Assembly (NCBI GenBank): GCA_958450865.1
Contig: CAUDNY010000001.1
Span: 248,001 to 312,000 of the forward strand
From: an uncultured Collinsella sp.
Lineage (GTDB): Bacteria > Actinomycetota > Coriobacteriia > Coriobacteriales > Coriobacteriaceae
DNA: 64,000 nucleotides
Direction of reading: 5' to 3'
In this document: positions 41,600-51,425 of the stretch, one piece after another
How positions within the stretch are numbered: the stretch's first letter is position 1
Layout: each line of letters opens with the position of its first letter
Program-made: the position numbers and the translations under genes
The notes under the pieces: model-generated
What the model was told of the DNA's origin: nothing
The model's input: the letters and a program-made list of their open reading frames with translations, nothing else
The model's database searches: none

Positions 41600-42796
41600 T
41601 TAGGCGACGGGCTTTGCGCGGCGTATGGCCGGGAACAGCACCGTAATGGCGAGGATGACGCCCACGACGGTAATCGCCCCGCCCGCGAAGCCAATCCAGG
41701 AGATACCGGGACCCGAAACCACGGTGCCGCCGATCGCGGTGCCCGTGCCGATGCCGAGGTTAAACAGGCCCGAGAAGATCGACATGGCGACGGCCGACGA
41801 ATCCGCCGGCGTGTACTTGATGAGCTCGGCCTGAAACGCCACGTTAAAGGCCGTGGAGCAGCAGCCCCATAGCGCGCAAACAGCGAGAACGGCGACGAGC
41901 GACGGTGCAACCGGACCCATGAGCAGCAGAGCCACAGGCACGCCGGAGAGTGTGATAGCCAAGAACGGAAAGCGATGGCCATCGAACAGTCGGCCGAACA
42001 GCCAGCTGCCCACCAGACCGGAGCAGCCAAACGCCGTCAGCGTCATGGTGATGGCGCCCGCGTCGACGTGCGCGACCTGCGCCAGGAAGGGCTCGATATA
42101 GCTGTAACCCGCGTAGTAGCCGGTCGCCATAAAGACCGTGACCGCGTAGAGCGCGATGAGGAACGGGTTCTTGAGCAGCTCGGGCAGCTGTTTGACGGTA
42201 AAGCGCTCGCCCGCCGGCATGACCGGGAACACCGCTGCCTGGTACACCACCGCGACGGCAGAAAAAGCTCCGACCACGGCAAACGTCATACGCCAGCCCA
42301 CGGCCAGGCCGATGGCGCGACCGAGGGGCAGGCCGAAGATCTGCGCGATGGACGAGCCCGTGGCAATCATGCTGATGGCGAGCGCCCCATGACGCGTATC
42401 GACCAGGCGCGAGGCTATGATCGAAGCGACCGACCAGAACACGGCGTGCGAGCAGGCGACCACCAGGCGCGCGCAGACCAAAATAGGATAGGTCGGCGCC
42501 ACGGCCGACAGAAACTGCCCGAGCGAGAACACGGCGAGCACGCCGAGCAGCATACGCTTGAACTCGAAGCGCGAGGCAAACACCATAAGCGGCAACGACA
42601 GCAACATGACGCCCCAGGCGTAGACCGAGATCATGATGCCTGCCTGGGCCTCGGTGAGCGAGAACGACGCGGCGATATCGGTCAGAAGGCCGATGGGCAT
42701 GAACTCCGACGTGTTGAACACGAATGCGCAGCAGGCGAGCCCGATAAGCGGGAGCCACTGCCTGAGTGAGATGCCATCTTGTCTTGCCTGACTCAT
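41600..42796 (-). CDS. MFS transporter (sugar/drug efflux type)
   Basis: A 398-residue protein with about 12 transmembrane helices of the DHA1 group, like SotB/AraJ sugar-efflux proteins. Family hints are NTSEFMPIGLLTDIAASFSL at the first helix, and the motif-A-like stretch FASRFEFKRMLLG. Export of sugars or drugs by proton antiport is likely; the substrate cannot be told. The ATG at 42796 follows GGAGACG by nine bases. Confidence 0.85.
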   Translation of the reverse strand: MSQARQDGISLRQWLPLIGLACCAFVFNTSEFMPIGLLTDIAASFSLTEAQAGIMISVYAWGVMLLSLPLMVFASRFEFKRMLLGVLAVFSLGQFLSAVAPTYPILVCARLVVACSHAVFWSVASIIASRLVDTRHGALAISMIATGSSIAQIFGLPLGRAIGLAVGWRMTFAVVGAFSAVAVVYQAAVFPVMPAGERFTVKQLPELLKNPFLIALYAVTVFMATGYYAGYSYIEPFLAQVAHVDAGAITMTLTAFGCSGLVGSWLFGRLFDGHRFPFLAITLSGVPVALLLMGPVAPSLVAVLAVCALWGCCSTAFNVAFQAELIKYTPADSSAVAMSIFSGLFNLGIGTGTAIGGTVVSGPGISWIGFAGGAITVVGVILAITVLFPAIRRAKPVA

Positions 42797-42841
42797 ATAT
42801 AACGTCTCCAATCATTTTGAGCGGAGGCGATTATATAGCAA

Positions 42842-42876
42842 CGGTCCCGCATCCGTCAGCAACAGATGCGGGACCG
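42842..42876 (-). terminator. hairpin after feoAB
   Basis: CGGTCCCGCATC (42842-42853) and GATGCGGGACCG (42865-42876) form a perfect 12-base stem. It lies 42 bases after the feoAB stop; the T run is weak, so termination may be Rho-aided. Confidence 0.7.
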
Positions 42877-42917
42877 CAATCAACTCAATACACAGGGGTT
42901 GCGCCGTTAATAAATAG

Positions 42918-45278
42918 CTAAGCCAACCCCAGCAATATGCCCGCCGAATGCACGACAAACGCCACGATCCAGGCGACCGTCACCTGAAACGCGAACACGG
43001 CAACGGCATAGCGCGCACCCAGCTCGCTCTTGACGGCACCGATGGCCGCCACGCAGGGCGGGTACAGCAGCGTAAAGACCAGGAACACGTAAGCGGTAAA
43101 CGGCGAAAACATGGTCGACAGTGCCGCGGGCGAGGTCGCGCCCAAAAGCACCGTGAGGGTCGAGATGACACTCTCCTTGGCGATAAGGCCGGTGACGAGC
43201 GCCGTGGATGCTCGCCAATCGCCAAACCCAAGCGGCGCCAGCGCCGGCGCGATGATGCTGCCGAGACCCGCAAGCAGGCTTTGCGACTGATCGGCGACCA
43301 CATTAAAGCGAATGTCGAACGTCTGAAGGAACCAGATGACCACGGTAGCGGCAAAGATAATGGTAAAGGCCTTGGTAATAAAGTCCTTGGCCTTATCCCA
43401 TGCCAGCATCACCGTCGTCTTGACGCTCGGCAGGCGGTAATTGGGAAGCTCCATGATAAACGGCACCGGGTCGCCCTTAAATGCCGTGCGGTTGAGCACC
43501 AGGGCGGCAATGCAGCCGACCACGATACCAATCAGATAGAGCGAGACCATGGCGGGAACTGTCGCCTGCGGGAAGAATGCCCCGCACAGCAGACCGTAGA
43601 CCGGCAACTTGGCCGAACAGCTCATGAACGGCGTGAGCATGACCGTCATCTTGCGGTCGTGCTCGGATGGGAGCGTACGGGTCGACATGATAGCCGGCAC
43701 GGTGCAGCCAAAACCGACGAGCATAGGCACGAAGCTGCGGCCCGACAGGCCAAAGCGTCGCAGCACTTTATCCATGACAAAGGCCACGCGTGCCATGTAT
43801 CCGGAGTCTTCCAGAATGGAAAGGAACAAAAAGAGCACGACGATAATCGGCAGGAAGGTCAGCACGCTGCCCACGCCCGTAAGCACGCCGTCGACAGCCA
43901 GCGAGCGCACTACGTCGTTGGTGCCGAACGCCTTGAGGCCCGCATCGGCCGAGGTAATGATGGCAGCGATGTCGTCCTCCATGAGTCCCTGCAACGCCGC
44001 GCCGATCACGCCAAACGTCAGCCAAAAGACGAGACCCATGATCACCAGGAACGCTGGAATGGCCGTGTAGCGACCCGTCAGGATGCGGTCGATCTTGACG
44101 GAACGAACGTGCTCGCGGCTCTCGTGCGGCTTTACGACGCAGTGCCCACACACGTCGCCGATAAAGCCGAAGCGCATGTCAGCCAGTGCAGATAGACGGT
44201 CGGTACCGGCCTCACCCTCCATCTGGGTAATGATGTGCTCGATGGCGTCAAGTTCGTTACGGTCCAGATGAAGCGCCTCCGTCACCAGCTCGTCGCCCTC
44301 AACCAGCTTGGTCGCCGCAAAACGCACGGGAATGTGCGCCGTCGCGGCATGGTCCTCGATCAGGTTGGCAATGCCGTGGATGCAGCGATGCAGTGCACCG
44401 CCGTCTGGACCATCGGGCGCACAGAAGTCCAGGCGACCGGGGCGCTCACGGAACCGCGCCACGTGCAAGGCATGATCCACCAGCTCGCCGATACCCTCGT
44501 TGCGGGCAGCGCTAATGGGGACAACGGGCACGCCCAACAGGCTCTCGAGCAGGTTGACGTCCACGGCGCCGCCGTTGGCCGTCACCTCGTCCATCATGTT
44601 GAGCGCGATGACCATGGGACGATCGAGCTCCATAAGCTGCAGCGTCAGGTACAGGTTACGCTCGATGTTGGTGGCGTCGATGATGTCGATGATGGCGTCG
44701 GGGTCTTCGTCCAAGATGAATTGGCGGCTGACGATTTCTTCGCCCGTGTACGGCGACAACGAGTAAATACCGGGCAAGTCGGTAACGCTCGCCTCGGGGT
44801 GGTTACGGATAGTGCCGTCCTTGCGGTCGACCGTCACGCCGGGAAAGTTACCGACATGCTGGTTGGAGCCCGTCAGCTGGTTGAATAACGTGGTCTTGCC
44901 GCAGTTTTGGTTGCCGGCGAGGGCAAAGTGCAGCGGCGCGCCCTCGGGCACGGCCGTCTTTGCCGCACGGGGCGAATACGTCCCCTCGCCGAGTGCCGGG
45001 TGCTCCGTCGTGCCGATTGCGGCGTTAGCGCGCGGACCCGTATCGGTGTCGTGAATACCCACAAGCTCGATGCGAGCGGCATCGTCCTTGCGCAGTGTCA
45101 ACTCGTAGCCACGCAGGCGGATCTCGAGCGGGTCGCCCATGGGGGCGTACTTCATCATGGTGACTTCGGTGCCCGGCGTTAGGCCCATGTCCAAAATATG
45201 CTGTCGGAGTGCCTGATCGTCCGATGCCACCGATGCGACAACGGCGTCCTTTCCAATCTCGAGTGTATCGAGCTTCAC
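42918..45278 (-). CDS. feoAB: ferrous iron transport protein, FeoA-FeoB fusion
   Basis: FeoB imports Fe(II) under anaerobic conditions. The 786-residue chain begins with a FeoA SH3-like domain (about 1-75, ILDMGLTPGTEVTMMKYAPM), a linker, the G domain (GNQNCGKTTLFNQLTG, DLPGIYSL, NMMD), and a membrane part with two Gate motifs (VGFGCTVPAIMSTRTL and LTPFMSCSAKLPVYGL). FeoA is usually a separate protein. GTG start behind GAAAGGATG. Upstream is a DtxR-box-like sequence. Confidence 0.94.
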   Translation of the reverse strand: MKLDTLEIGKDAVVASVASDDQALRQHILDMGLTPGTEVTMMKYAPMGDPLEIRLRGYELTLRKDDAARIELVGIHDTDTGPRANAAIGTTEHPALGEGTYSPRAAKTAVPEGAPLHFALAGNQNCGKTTLFNQLTGSNQHVGNFPGVTVDRKDGTIRNHPEASVTDLPGIYSLSPYTGEEIVSRQFILDEDPDAIIDIIDATNIERNLYLTLQLMELDRPMVIALNMMDEVTANGGAVDVNLLESLLGVPVVPISAARNEGIGELVDHALHVARFRERPGRLDFCAPDGPDGGALHRCIHGIANLIEDHAATAHIPVRFAATKLVEGDELVTEALHLDRNELDAIEHIITQMEGEAGTDRLSALADMRFGFIGDVCGHCVVKPHESREHVRSVKIDRILTGRYTAIPAFLVIMGLVFWLTFGVIGAALQGLMEDDIAAIITSADAGLKAFGTNDVVRSLAVDGVLTGVGSVLTFLPIIVVLFLFLSILEDSGYMARVAFVMDKVLRRFGLSGRSFVPMLVGFGCTVPAIMSTRTLPSEHDRKMTVMLTPFMSCSAKLPVYGLLCGAFFPQATVPAMVSLYLIGIVVGCIAALVLNRTAFKGDPVPFIMELPNYRLPSVKTTVMLAWDKAKDFITKAFTIIFAATVVIWFLQTFDIRFNVVADQSQSLLAGLGSIIAPALAPLGFGDWRASTALVTGLIAKESVISTLTVLLGATSPAALSTMFSPFTAYVFLVFTLLYPPCVAAIGAVKSELGARYAVAVFAFQVTVAWIVAFVVHSAGILLGLA

Positions 45279-45309
45279 GCGCTCATCCTTTCGTTAGACG
45301 CGGTTAACC

Positions 45310-45329
45310 GTTTACCGGGGCTAACCAAC
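45310..45329 (-). promoter_or_regulatory. possible DtxR/IdeR-type iron box upstream of feoAB
   Basis: Minus-strand GTTGGTTAGCCCCGGTAAAC has a good left half-site for the TTAGGTTAG-type iron box and a weak right half. Position about 30 bases upstream of the start suits repression of feoAB by iron. It is a guess from sequence likeness. Confidence 0.3.
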
Positions 45330-45399
45330 TCGTAACGACAAATGATAGCGCTCTGAACTATTTTATAAAGTCAAATACCGATGTTTACCTGCGCAAACT

Positions 45400-45720
45400 T
45401 TATGCGGTGCGCCCCGAAAGCTCTTTGCGCATACCGCTCAGCGAGATCGAAATGGAACCCGACCGCGCGGTAGCAGTGAGTCGATCACCCTCAACCGACC
45501 CCGTGCATGTAAAGGGCGCCTTGCCCATCAAGACGTGGGAGATAGTACCCGAGAGCTCAAAGAAATCGCACTCAGCGCGGGCACCCGAGAGAGCGATATT
45601 GAGACCCCTGACGTTTAGTACTGCCCTGAGCGCGCCGTTCACCCCATGTGAAAACGTCACCTCGCCGCGCTTGCTCCCCACCGGCGTCTGGGCCAAAACC
45701 ACATACGTACCCTCAAGCAT
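45400..45720 (-). CDS. small conserved hypothetical protein, 106 residues
   Basis: Not recognised. The product starts MLEGTYVVLAQTPVGSKRGE behind a GGAGG site and looks entirely beta-stranded, with alternating polar and hydrophobic residues (TARSGSISISLSG). There are two Cys and no membrane helix. The longer open frame upstream lacks a ribosome-binding site. It lies between the divergent feoAB leader and the hydrolase gene. Confidence 0.65.
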   Translation of the reverse strand: MLEGTYVVLAQTPVGSKRGEVTFSHGVNGALRAVLNVRGLNIALSGARAECDFFELSGTISHVLMGKAPFTCTGSVEGDRLTATARSGSISISLSGMRKELSGRTA

Positions 45721-45767
45721 GGCTCCTCCTCTAAGCAGACTTTTTGAAACGGGCAAGTAGTCTACTT

Positions 45768-46668
45768 TTACATATGGCGCTCCAGGAAACGGAAGGCCAG
45801 GCGGATCCAAGGACGGACTGCCACCTGCTTGTCCTCGTTGTCGACCGCGGTGTTGGCGTTGCCGAGCGAAAGGCCGTGACCGCCCTGGTCAAAGACGTGC
45901 ATCTCGCAAGCGACGCCCTCCTCGGCCATGCGCTGCGCAAACGGATAGACCTGTGCGATCGGCGCTGTCTTGTCGTCGGACACGCCCCACACAAAGGTCG
46001 GCGGCATCTGGCGCGAAACATGCGTGGTAGGGCAAATGTCGGTCAGGTGCTCATCGGTCGCCTCGCCGCCCGTCACCATCGACAGATAGTCGTTGAGCAA
46101 ATCGCGCCCTGTCTTGCCACCCGTCTTGGGCACGCGCAGGTCGATGCGCGGGTCACGCGTCTGCATATCGCGCACATAGGCAAGGTCGAGCAACGGATAG
46201 CCCAGCACCACGGCGTCGGGACGAATGTCGTCCGGACGCGCCCCGGCAAGTGCCGCGAAGGGGCCGGTCTTCCACTGCGTTGCCAGCGAGGCGCAAATCA
46301 TGCCGCCAGCAGAAAAGCCCACGACGCACACGCGCTTGGGATCGACATGCCACTCGTCGGCATTCGCACGCACCGTGGCGACCATCTTGGCAAGATCTGC
46401 CTGGGGGTGCGGAAAGCTCACGTCACCCGTAGAACTTGTGACATAGTTGAGCACAAAGGCCTGGTAACCGTGATCCAAAAACGCAAACGCCACGGGATCC
46501 TGCTCATGCGGAGCGATATGCGTAAACGCACCTCCGCCGCAGATAATCACGGCAGGGCGGCGGCCATTCGGTTTATCGGGCAGCGGTTCGGCACCCAAAT
46601 ACGTAAACGTCGCCGGATATTCCTCGGTCGGCTCCTCGCCCCACAGCGCATGGTTCTCGACAATCATA
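45768..46668 (-). CDS. alpha/beta hydrolase (esterase-like)
   Basis: This 300-residue cytoplasmic hydrolase belongs to the carboxylesterase/lipase-like group. It has an oxyanion-type CGGGAF motif at about 61, the nucleophile in VVGFSAGGMI, Asp in the DDKTAPI region and His in DQGGHGLSL. ATG at 46668 follows GGGAG; an open frame continues upstream but lacks a start with a ribosome-binding site. It may act on acetylated sugars or small esters. Confidence 0.82.
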
Positions 46669-46911
46669 TGTGCTCCCTTCGCGCAAATTATGCGCCCTTG
46701 TTTTTCGCCTTCAAGCGTACCCCACTTGAACCCGTGACGCAGAAACACGCCAGCAATAAGTTTCCCTTCAACTGATATATCACATAATCCCAGCTCAGAG
46801 GTATCGCTGAGCAGCGTAGAATAGGGGGTGTTGACCAAGCCGCGAAACAGATATGAAACGTTTCCGGCAAACCAAACGCGCGATATGCGCCTATTTAAGT
46901 TGGAGGCAACT

Positions 46912-47475
46912 ATGGGTCTGCTCGATTCGCTTAAGTCCACCTTCACCTCGACCGGCGAGGCGTCCGTTCCGCCCGCAGCGAGCTTCGCCACCCGCGAAGG
47001 CGTCATCTATGCCCCCGTCAACGGCGTGCTCGTCAACCTGGACGAAGTTCCCGACGAGACGATCGCCTCGGGCATGCTTGGCCAGGGCTATGGCATCGAG
47101 CCCATTACCGGCACCATCTATGCGCCCGCCAACGGCCGCATCGGTGCCACCACCGTCACCAACCACTCCATCGGCATGATTACCGAGGACGGTCTGCGCG
47201 TGTTCATCCATGTCGGCCTGGGCACCGTGGAAATGAACGGCAAGGGTTTTGCCCGCTTTGTCGAGATGGGTGACACGGTCAAGGCAGGCCAGCCGCTCAT
47301 CAGCTTCGATCGCGAGGCCATCAAGGCCGCCGGCCACGAGGACATCGTGACCGTCATCATCTCCGAGCTCGATCGTCTTAAGAGCATCGACCATGTCGGC
47401 GAGTCCGGAACGCTTATCGGCGGCAACCCGCTCGTCAAGCTGGGCGACCCGCTGCTGGTAGCCAAGACCAAGTAG
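46912..47475 (+). CDS. PTS glucose-type EIIA protein
   Basis: EIIA(Glc)-type proteins pass phosphate from HPr to the EIIB of a sugar PTS. The 187-residue product has the family sequence YAPVNGVLVNLDEVPDETIA, GIEPITGTIYAPANGRIGAT and the phospho-His in FIHVGLGTVEMNGKGF. It stands alone and could serve the orphan EIIC at 9475, which is inference. ATG behind TTGGAGG. It is divergent from the hydrolase gene. Confidence 0.9.
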   Translation: MGLLDSLKSTFTSTGEASVPPAASFATREGVIYAPVNGVLVNLDEVPDETIASGMLGQGYGIEPITGTIYAPANGRIGATTVTNHSIGMITEDGLRVFIHVGLGTVEMNGKGFARFVEMGDTVKAGQPLISFDREAIKAAGHEDIVTVIISELDRLKSIDHVGESGTLIGGNPLVKLGDPLLVAKTK

Positions 47476-47512
47476 CCAGGCCCCGCGCCACACAGCCAAA
47501 AGGCATCTCGTC

Positions 47513-47547
47513 AAGCGCCCGCGACCATTTGGCCGCGGGCGCTTTTC
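47513..47547 (+). terminator. terminator after the EIIA gene
   Basis: AAGCGCCCGCG pairs with CGCGGGCGCTT, followed by TTCGTTT. Confidence 0.9.
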
Positions 47548-47656
47548 GTTTGAAAAACCATCCCGTCAATGCCTTATCTGTATAGCCCAAATGAGCCGAG
47601 CTGCTAGAATATCGAACTGTATGGATAACTATCATTCAACCGTTATGGGAGGATAC

Positions 47657-49060
47657 GTGAACCGCACCAAAATCGCGCAGCTTTACGCCGATGCCGAGTC
47701 GCTTGGCGGCCAGACCGTCACCGTCGCCGGCTGGGTCAAGTCCGTCCGCGACATGAAGAACTTTGGCTTCGTTACGCTCAACGACGGCAGCTGCTTCCGC
47801 GATCTGCAAGTCGTCATGAACCGCGAGGCACTCGACAACTACGACGAGATCGCCCATCAAAACGTCTCGGCCGCACTCATTTGCACCGGCACCGTCAAGC
47901 TGACCCCCGATGCGCCCCAGCCTTTCGAGCTTTCTGCCACCTCCATCGAGGTCGAGGGCGTCAGCGCCCCGGATTACCCGCTGCAGAAAAAGCGCGCAAC
48001 CGTCGAGTTCCTGCGTTCCCAGCAGCACCTGCGCCCGCGCACCAACCTGTTCCGCGCCGTGTTCCGCATCCGCTCTGTCGCGGCTGCCGCCATCCACCGC
48101 TTCTTCCAGGAGCAGGGCTTTGTCTACGTCAACACCCCTATCATCACCACGAGTGACTGCGAGGGCGCCGGCGAGATGTTCCGCGTGACCACGCTCGACC
48201 CCAAAAATCCGCCCCTCACCGAGTCCGGCGAGGTCGACTGGAGCCAGGACTTCTTTGGCAAGCACGCGAGCCTTACCGTGTCCGGCCAGCTCAATGCCGA
48301 GAACTTTGCCATGGCCTTTGGCGACGTGTACACCTTTGGCCCCACCTTCCGCGCCGAAAACTCCAACACCACGCGCCACGCCGCCGAGTTTTGGATGATC
48401 GAGCCCGAGATGGCCTTCGCCGACCTTAACGACTACATGGATAACGCCGAGGCCATGCTCAAGTACGTCCTTAAGGATGTTATGGCCACCTGCCCCGACG
48501 AGCTCAATATGCTCAACAAGTTTGTGGACAAGGGTCTGCTCGAGCGCTTGGACCATGTCGCCAACTCCGACTTCGCCCGCGTCACCTATACCGAGGCCGT
48601 CGAAATCCTGGAGCAGGCCGTCGCCGCCGGTCACAAGTTTGACTATCCCGTGAGCTGGGGCATCGACCTGCAAACCGAGCATGAGCGCTTCCTGACCGAG
48701 GAACACTTTAAGCGACCGACCTTCGTAACCGACTACCCGGCCGAGATCAAGGCGTTCTACATGCGCATGAACGAGGACGGCAAGACCGTCGCCGCCGCCG
48801 ACTGCCTGGTTCCCGGTATCGGCGAGATTATCGGCGGCTCCCAGCGCGAGGAGCGCCTGGATCTTCTCGAGGCCCGCATCAAGGATCTGGGTATGAATCC
48901 CGAGCAGTACAAGTACTACCTTGACCTGCGCCGCTACGGTTCCTGCAAGCACGCCGGCTACGGTCTGGGCTTCGAGCGCTTGGTGATGTACCTCACCGGC
49001 GTGGGCAACATCCGCGACGTCCTGCCGCACCCGCGCACCGTGGGCAACGCCGACTTCTAA
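47657..49060 (+). CDS. asnS: asparaginyl-tRNA synthetase
   Basis: This class II synthetase charges tRNA-Asn. It has the N-terminal OB domain (TVAGWVKSVRDMKNFGFVTL), motif 2 (FRAENSNTTRHAAEFWMIEPE) and motif 3 (GYGLGFERLVMYLTG) with 467 residues, a usual length. GTG at 47657 is preferred because GGGAGG lies four bases upstream; an ATG four codons earlier lacks a ribosome-binding site. Confidence 0.95.
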   Translation: MNRTKIAQLYADAESLGGQTVTVAGWVKSVRDMKNFGFVTLNDGSCFRDLQVVMNREALDNYDEIAHQNVSAALICTGTVKLTPDAPQPFELSATSIEVEGVSAPDYPLQKKRATVEFLRSQQHLRPRTNLFRAVFRIRSVAAAAIHRFFQEQGFVYVNTPIITTSDCEGAGEMFRVTTLDPKNPPLTESGEVDWSQDFFGKHASLTVSGQLNAENFAMAFGDVYTFGPTFRAENSNTTRHAAEFWMIEPEMAFADLNDYMDNAEAMLKYVLKDVMATCPDELNMLNKFVDKGLLERLDHVANSDFARVTYTEAVEILEQAVAAGHKFDYPVSWGIDLQTEHERFLTEEHFKRPTFVTDYPAEIKAFYMRMNEDGKTVAAADCLVPGIGEIIGGSQREERLDLLEARIKDLGMNPEQYKYYLDLRRYGSCKHAGYGLGFERLVMYLTGVGNIRDVLPHPRTVGNADF

Positions 49061-49100
49061 TCGCCACAGCGCCACCAAACGCGTTCCAGCGCATCACGCC

Positions 49101-49136
49101 AGCGCCTCTCGGCAAGCCGAGGGGCGCTTTTTTCAA
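49101..49136 (+). terminator. terminator after asnS
   Basis: AGCGCCTCTCGGC pairs with GCCGAGGGGCGCT (one wobble), followed by TTTTTT. Confidence 0.93.
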
Positions 49137-49309
49137 CAGCATCCGTCAAGCTTTTGGCAAGTTTTTGGTCAGTTGGGCAGGGCTGTTGAAAACTCGACCC
49201 GCCGCTTGCCGACGGCCACCGACCGCCCAGAGTGCTCTGCGCCCCTGGGAAAGCCCCGCGTCCTAGGCTCCATACCGTCGCCACCCAAAACGGAAAGGAC
49301 GTGGGCGCC

Positions 49310-50095
49310 ATGACCGAAACCGCTGTTGAAACTTACGAGACCACGACGAGGGGCGCCGCCTCGATGGCAGCCTATCGCGCCGTTCGCATCCTGCAACTAT
49401 TAAGCGAAAACACCGGCGAGGACAAGGCCATGCTTTCCGATGAGTTGATCCGGCGCCTCGCCCATCCCGACGACCCCGCCCGCATGCCCATCTCGGCGGC
49501 GCGGCGCAGCATCTACACCGCCATCTCCGCACTTCGCCATGCCGGATACGAAATTGAGTACAAGCGCGGCGTGGGCTATCGACTCTTGACCCGTCCGCTC
49601 ACCGACGAAGAGATCATCCGGCTCCACGGCATGGTCATGCGCAACCGCTCTACGCCCATCGCCATTCGAAAAAGCATGGCGCAGCACTTGGTCGCCATGG
49701 CGAGTGCCGACGTTCGCGGCTACCTCGATGCACCCGAGCCTGCTCCAAGCGCAGGCGACAAATCCACCAAGGCCACACGCACGCCCGTCAAGCGCATCGA
49801 TGCCTGCGAGCTCATCGAGCAGGCCATCGACCACGGAACCACGGTGAGTTTTGATATTTCGAGTGTCACGGCACGCGGAGAGGTCGAAGTGGCGCGGATG
49901 ACACTCCGGCCCTTTGCCATCAAGCAACGAGACGGCATCTCGTATTTGCTGGGAACGGTCTATGACGCGCGAGGCGCCGATGACACGTTGCGTACCGTAG
50001 AGATCGGCCGAATGAGAAACGTCACCACACGTCTCCTCGACGGCAAGAAGCTCTTCGCCGCCCTGGACGAGGACGACGCCTCCTCCGCCGCATAA
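49310..50095 (+). CDS. HTH transcriptional regulator with WYL-like domain
   Basis: The 261-residue protein has an N-terminal winged-helix region (about 18-95: AVRILQLLSENTGEDKAMLS, SIYTAISALRHAGYEIEYKR) and a C-terminal region (about 165-250) with RPFAIKQRDGISYLLGTVYD, like WYL-domain effector-sensing regulators. The ligand and targets are unknown; the ABC transporter operon downstream is a possible target. ATG at 49310 follows AAAGGAC. Confidence 0.75.
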   Translation: MTETAVETYETTTRGAASMAAYRAVRILQLLSENTGEDKAMLSDELIRRLAHPDDPARMPISAARRSIYTAISALRHAGYEIEYKRGVGYRLLTRPLTDEEIIRLHGMVMRNRSTPIAIRKSMAQHLVAMASADVRGYLDAPEPAPSAGDKSTKATRTPVKRIDACELIEQAIDHGTTVSFDISSVTARGEVEVARMTLRPFAIKQRDGISYLLGTVYDARGADDTLRTVEIGRMRNVTTRLLDGKKLFAALDEDDASSAA

Positions 50096-50164
50096 GACCC
50101 TCCGCCGCCCATTCGACTACCCGTACCGCCCATCCGATTCTGTATTAAAAAACCCGCCAGGCTG

Positions 50165-50192
50165 TTGTAAAAATGGACATCAGCGCTACTAT
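50165..50192 (+). promoter_or_regulatory. promoter of the ABC transporter operon
   Basis: TTGTAA (50165-50170), 16-base spacer, TACTAT (50187-50192), about 64 bases upstream of the lipoprotein gene. Confidence 0.55.
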
Positions 50193-50255
50193 AGTTCCAC
50201 TTGCACTTTGTCCCAGTGCAGTGTTTCCAGCCATTTTTATACTGGGGGTAATGAT

Positions 50256-51236
50256 ATGAAGGACATCACCATCAGCCGCAGGAGCCTTCTGGTCTCCGCC
50301 GGTCTGCTCGCGCTCGCCCCGCTCGCCGGATGCGGCGGCAACTCTGGTTCCGGCTCTGCTGCCGCCGGTTCCGACTACACCATCGGCGTTCTGCAACTCA
50401 CCGAGCACTCCGCACTCGATGCCGCCAACGACGGCTTTGTCAAGGCCATCAAGGAGAGCGGCCTTAAGGTCAAGATCGACCAGAAGAACGCCCAGAACGA
50501 CCAGTCCACGTGTAAGTCCATCGCCGACAAGTTCGTGGGCGATGGCGTCGACCTGATCTATGCCATCGCTACGCCCGCCGCGCAGGCTGCCGCCGGCGCC
50601 ACCGCTGATATCCCCATCGTTGGCTGCGCCATCACTGACTACGCCGCTTCCGGCCTGGTCCAGGACAACGACAAGCCCGGCACCAACGTCACCGGCGCCT
50701 CCGACCTCACCCCGGTCGCCGAGCAGCTCGAGATGATGCAGAAGGTCCTGCCCGACGTTAAGAAGGTCGGCCTGCTCTACTGCACCGCCGAGTCCAACTC
50801 CGACGTCCAAATCAAGGCCGCCAAGAAGGAGCTCAACAAGCTGGGGCTCGAGTACACTGACTTCACCGTCTCGAGCTCCAACGAGATTCAGTCCGTCGTC
50901 GAGTCCGCCGTGGGCAAGGTCGACGCACTCTACTCCCCCACTGACAACACCATCGCCGCGGGTGCTTCGCAGGTCGGCCAGATCTGCAAGGAGAACAAGC
51001 TCCCCTTCGTGACTGGCGAGGAGGGCATGTGCAAGGCCGGCGGCCTGTTCACCCTCTCCATCAACTATAAGGACCTGGGCTACGCCGCGGGCGAGATGGC
51101 CGTTAAGATCCTGAAGGGCGAGGCCAAGCCCGAGGATATGCCGATCAAGCACCTCTCGAGCAAGGACCTGGTCGTCGTCAAGAACGACGAGATGGCCGAG
51201 GCTCTGGGTATCGACCTTTCCGCTCTGGACGAATAA
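50256..51236 (+). CDS. ABC transporter substrate-binding lipoprotein (TrpX-like)
   Basis: This 326-residue extracytoplasmic protein belongs to the ABC_sub_bind family (PF04392), members of which bind tryptophan, tyrosine or related compounds. It has a lipoprotein signal with lipobox LAGC at about 25-28, then YTIGVLQLTEHSALDAANDG. Permease and ATPase genes follow on the same strand. A hairpin after its stop would give more binding protein than membrane components. Confidence 0.88.
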   Translation: MKDITISRRSLLVSAGLLALAPLAGCGGNSGSGSAAAGSDYTIGVLQLTEHSALDAANDGFVKAIKESGLKVKIDQKNAQNDQSTCKSIADKFVGDGVDLIYAIATPAAQAAAGATADIPIVGCAITDYAASGLVQDNDKPGTNVTGASDLTPVAEQLEMMQKVLPDVKKVGLLYCTAESNSDVQIKAAKKELNKLGLEYTDFTVSSSNEIQSVVESAVGKVDALYSPTDNTIAAGASQVGQICKENKLPFVTGEEGMCKAGGLFTLSINYKDLGYAAGEMAVKILKGEAKPEDMPIKHLSSKDLVVVKNDEMAEALGIDLSALDE

Positions 51237-51292
51237 CGCGTCTAGGGCCCGCACGCGTGCCACGGCTGCGTTATTCAATATCTGAGTCATTG

Positions 51293-51330
51293 GGGCGAAC
51301 GCTAAAGGCCGGCGTTCGCCCTGCTTGTTT
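51293..51330 (+). terminator. partial terminator between substrate-binding and permease genes
   Basis: GGGCGAACGC (51293-51302) pairs with GCGTTCGCCC (51312-51321), followed by TGCTTGTTT. The imperfect T run suggests partial read-through into the permease gene. Confidence 0.7.
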
Positions 51331-51425
51331 CAGGTAAAACAAAACGTCTGTCCGCCGCTTTTTTATGCATTGGTACCGCTATTATGGAAAATCACGTGTC
51401 CACCCTATCCTAGGAGGTATGAAGC

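Noticed and set aside
46669..46911. N-terminal extension of the alpha/beta hydrolase into the upstream open frame
   Set aside because: The extension has no start with a ribosome-binding site, does not look like the family, and would run through the promoter region of the divergent EIIA gene.
47636..49078. A 480-codon minus-strand open frame across asnS
   Set aside because: Antisense to a certain asparaginyl-tRNA synthetase; shadow of codon bias.
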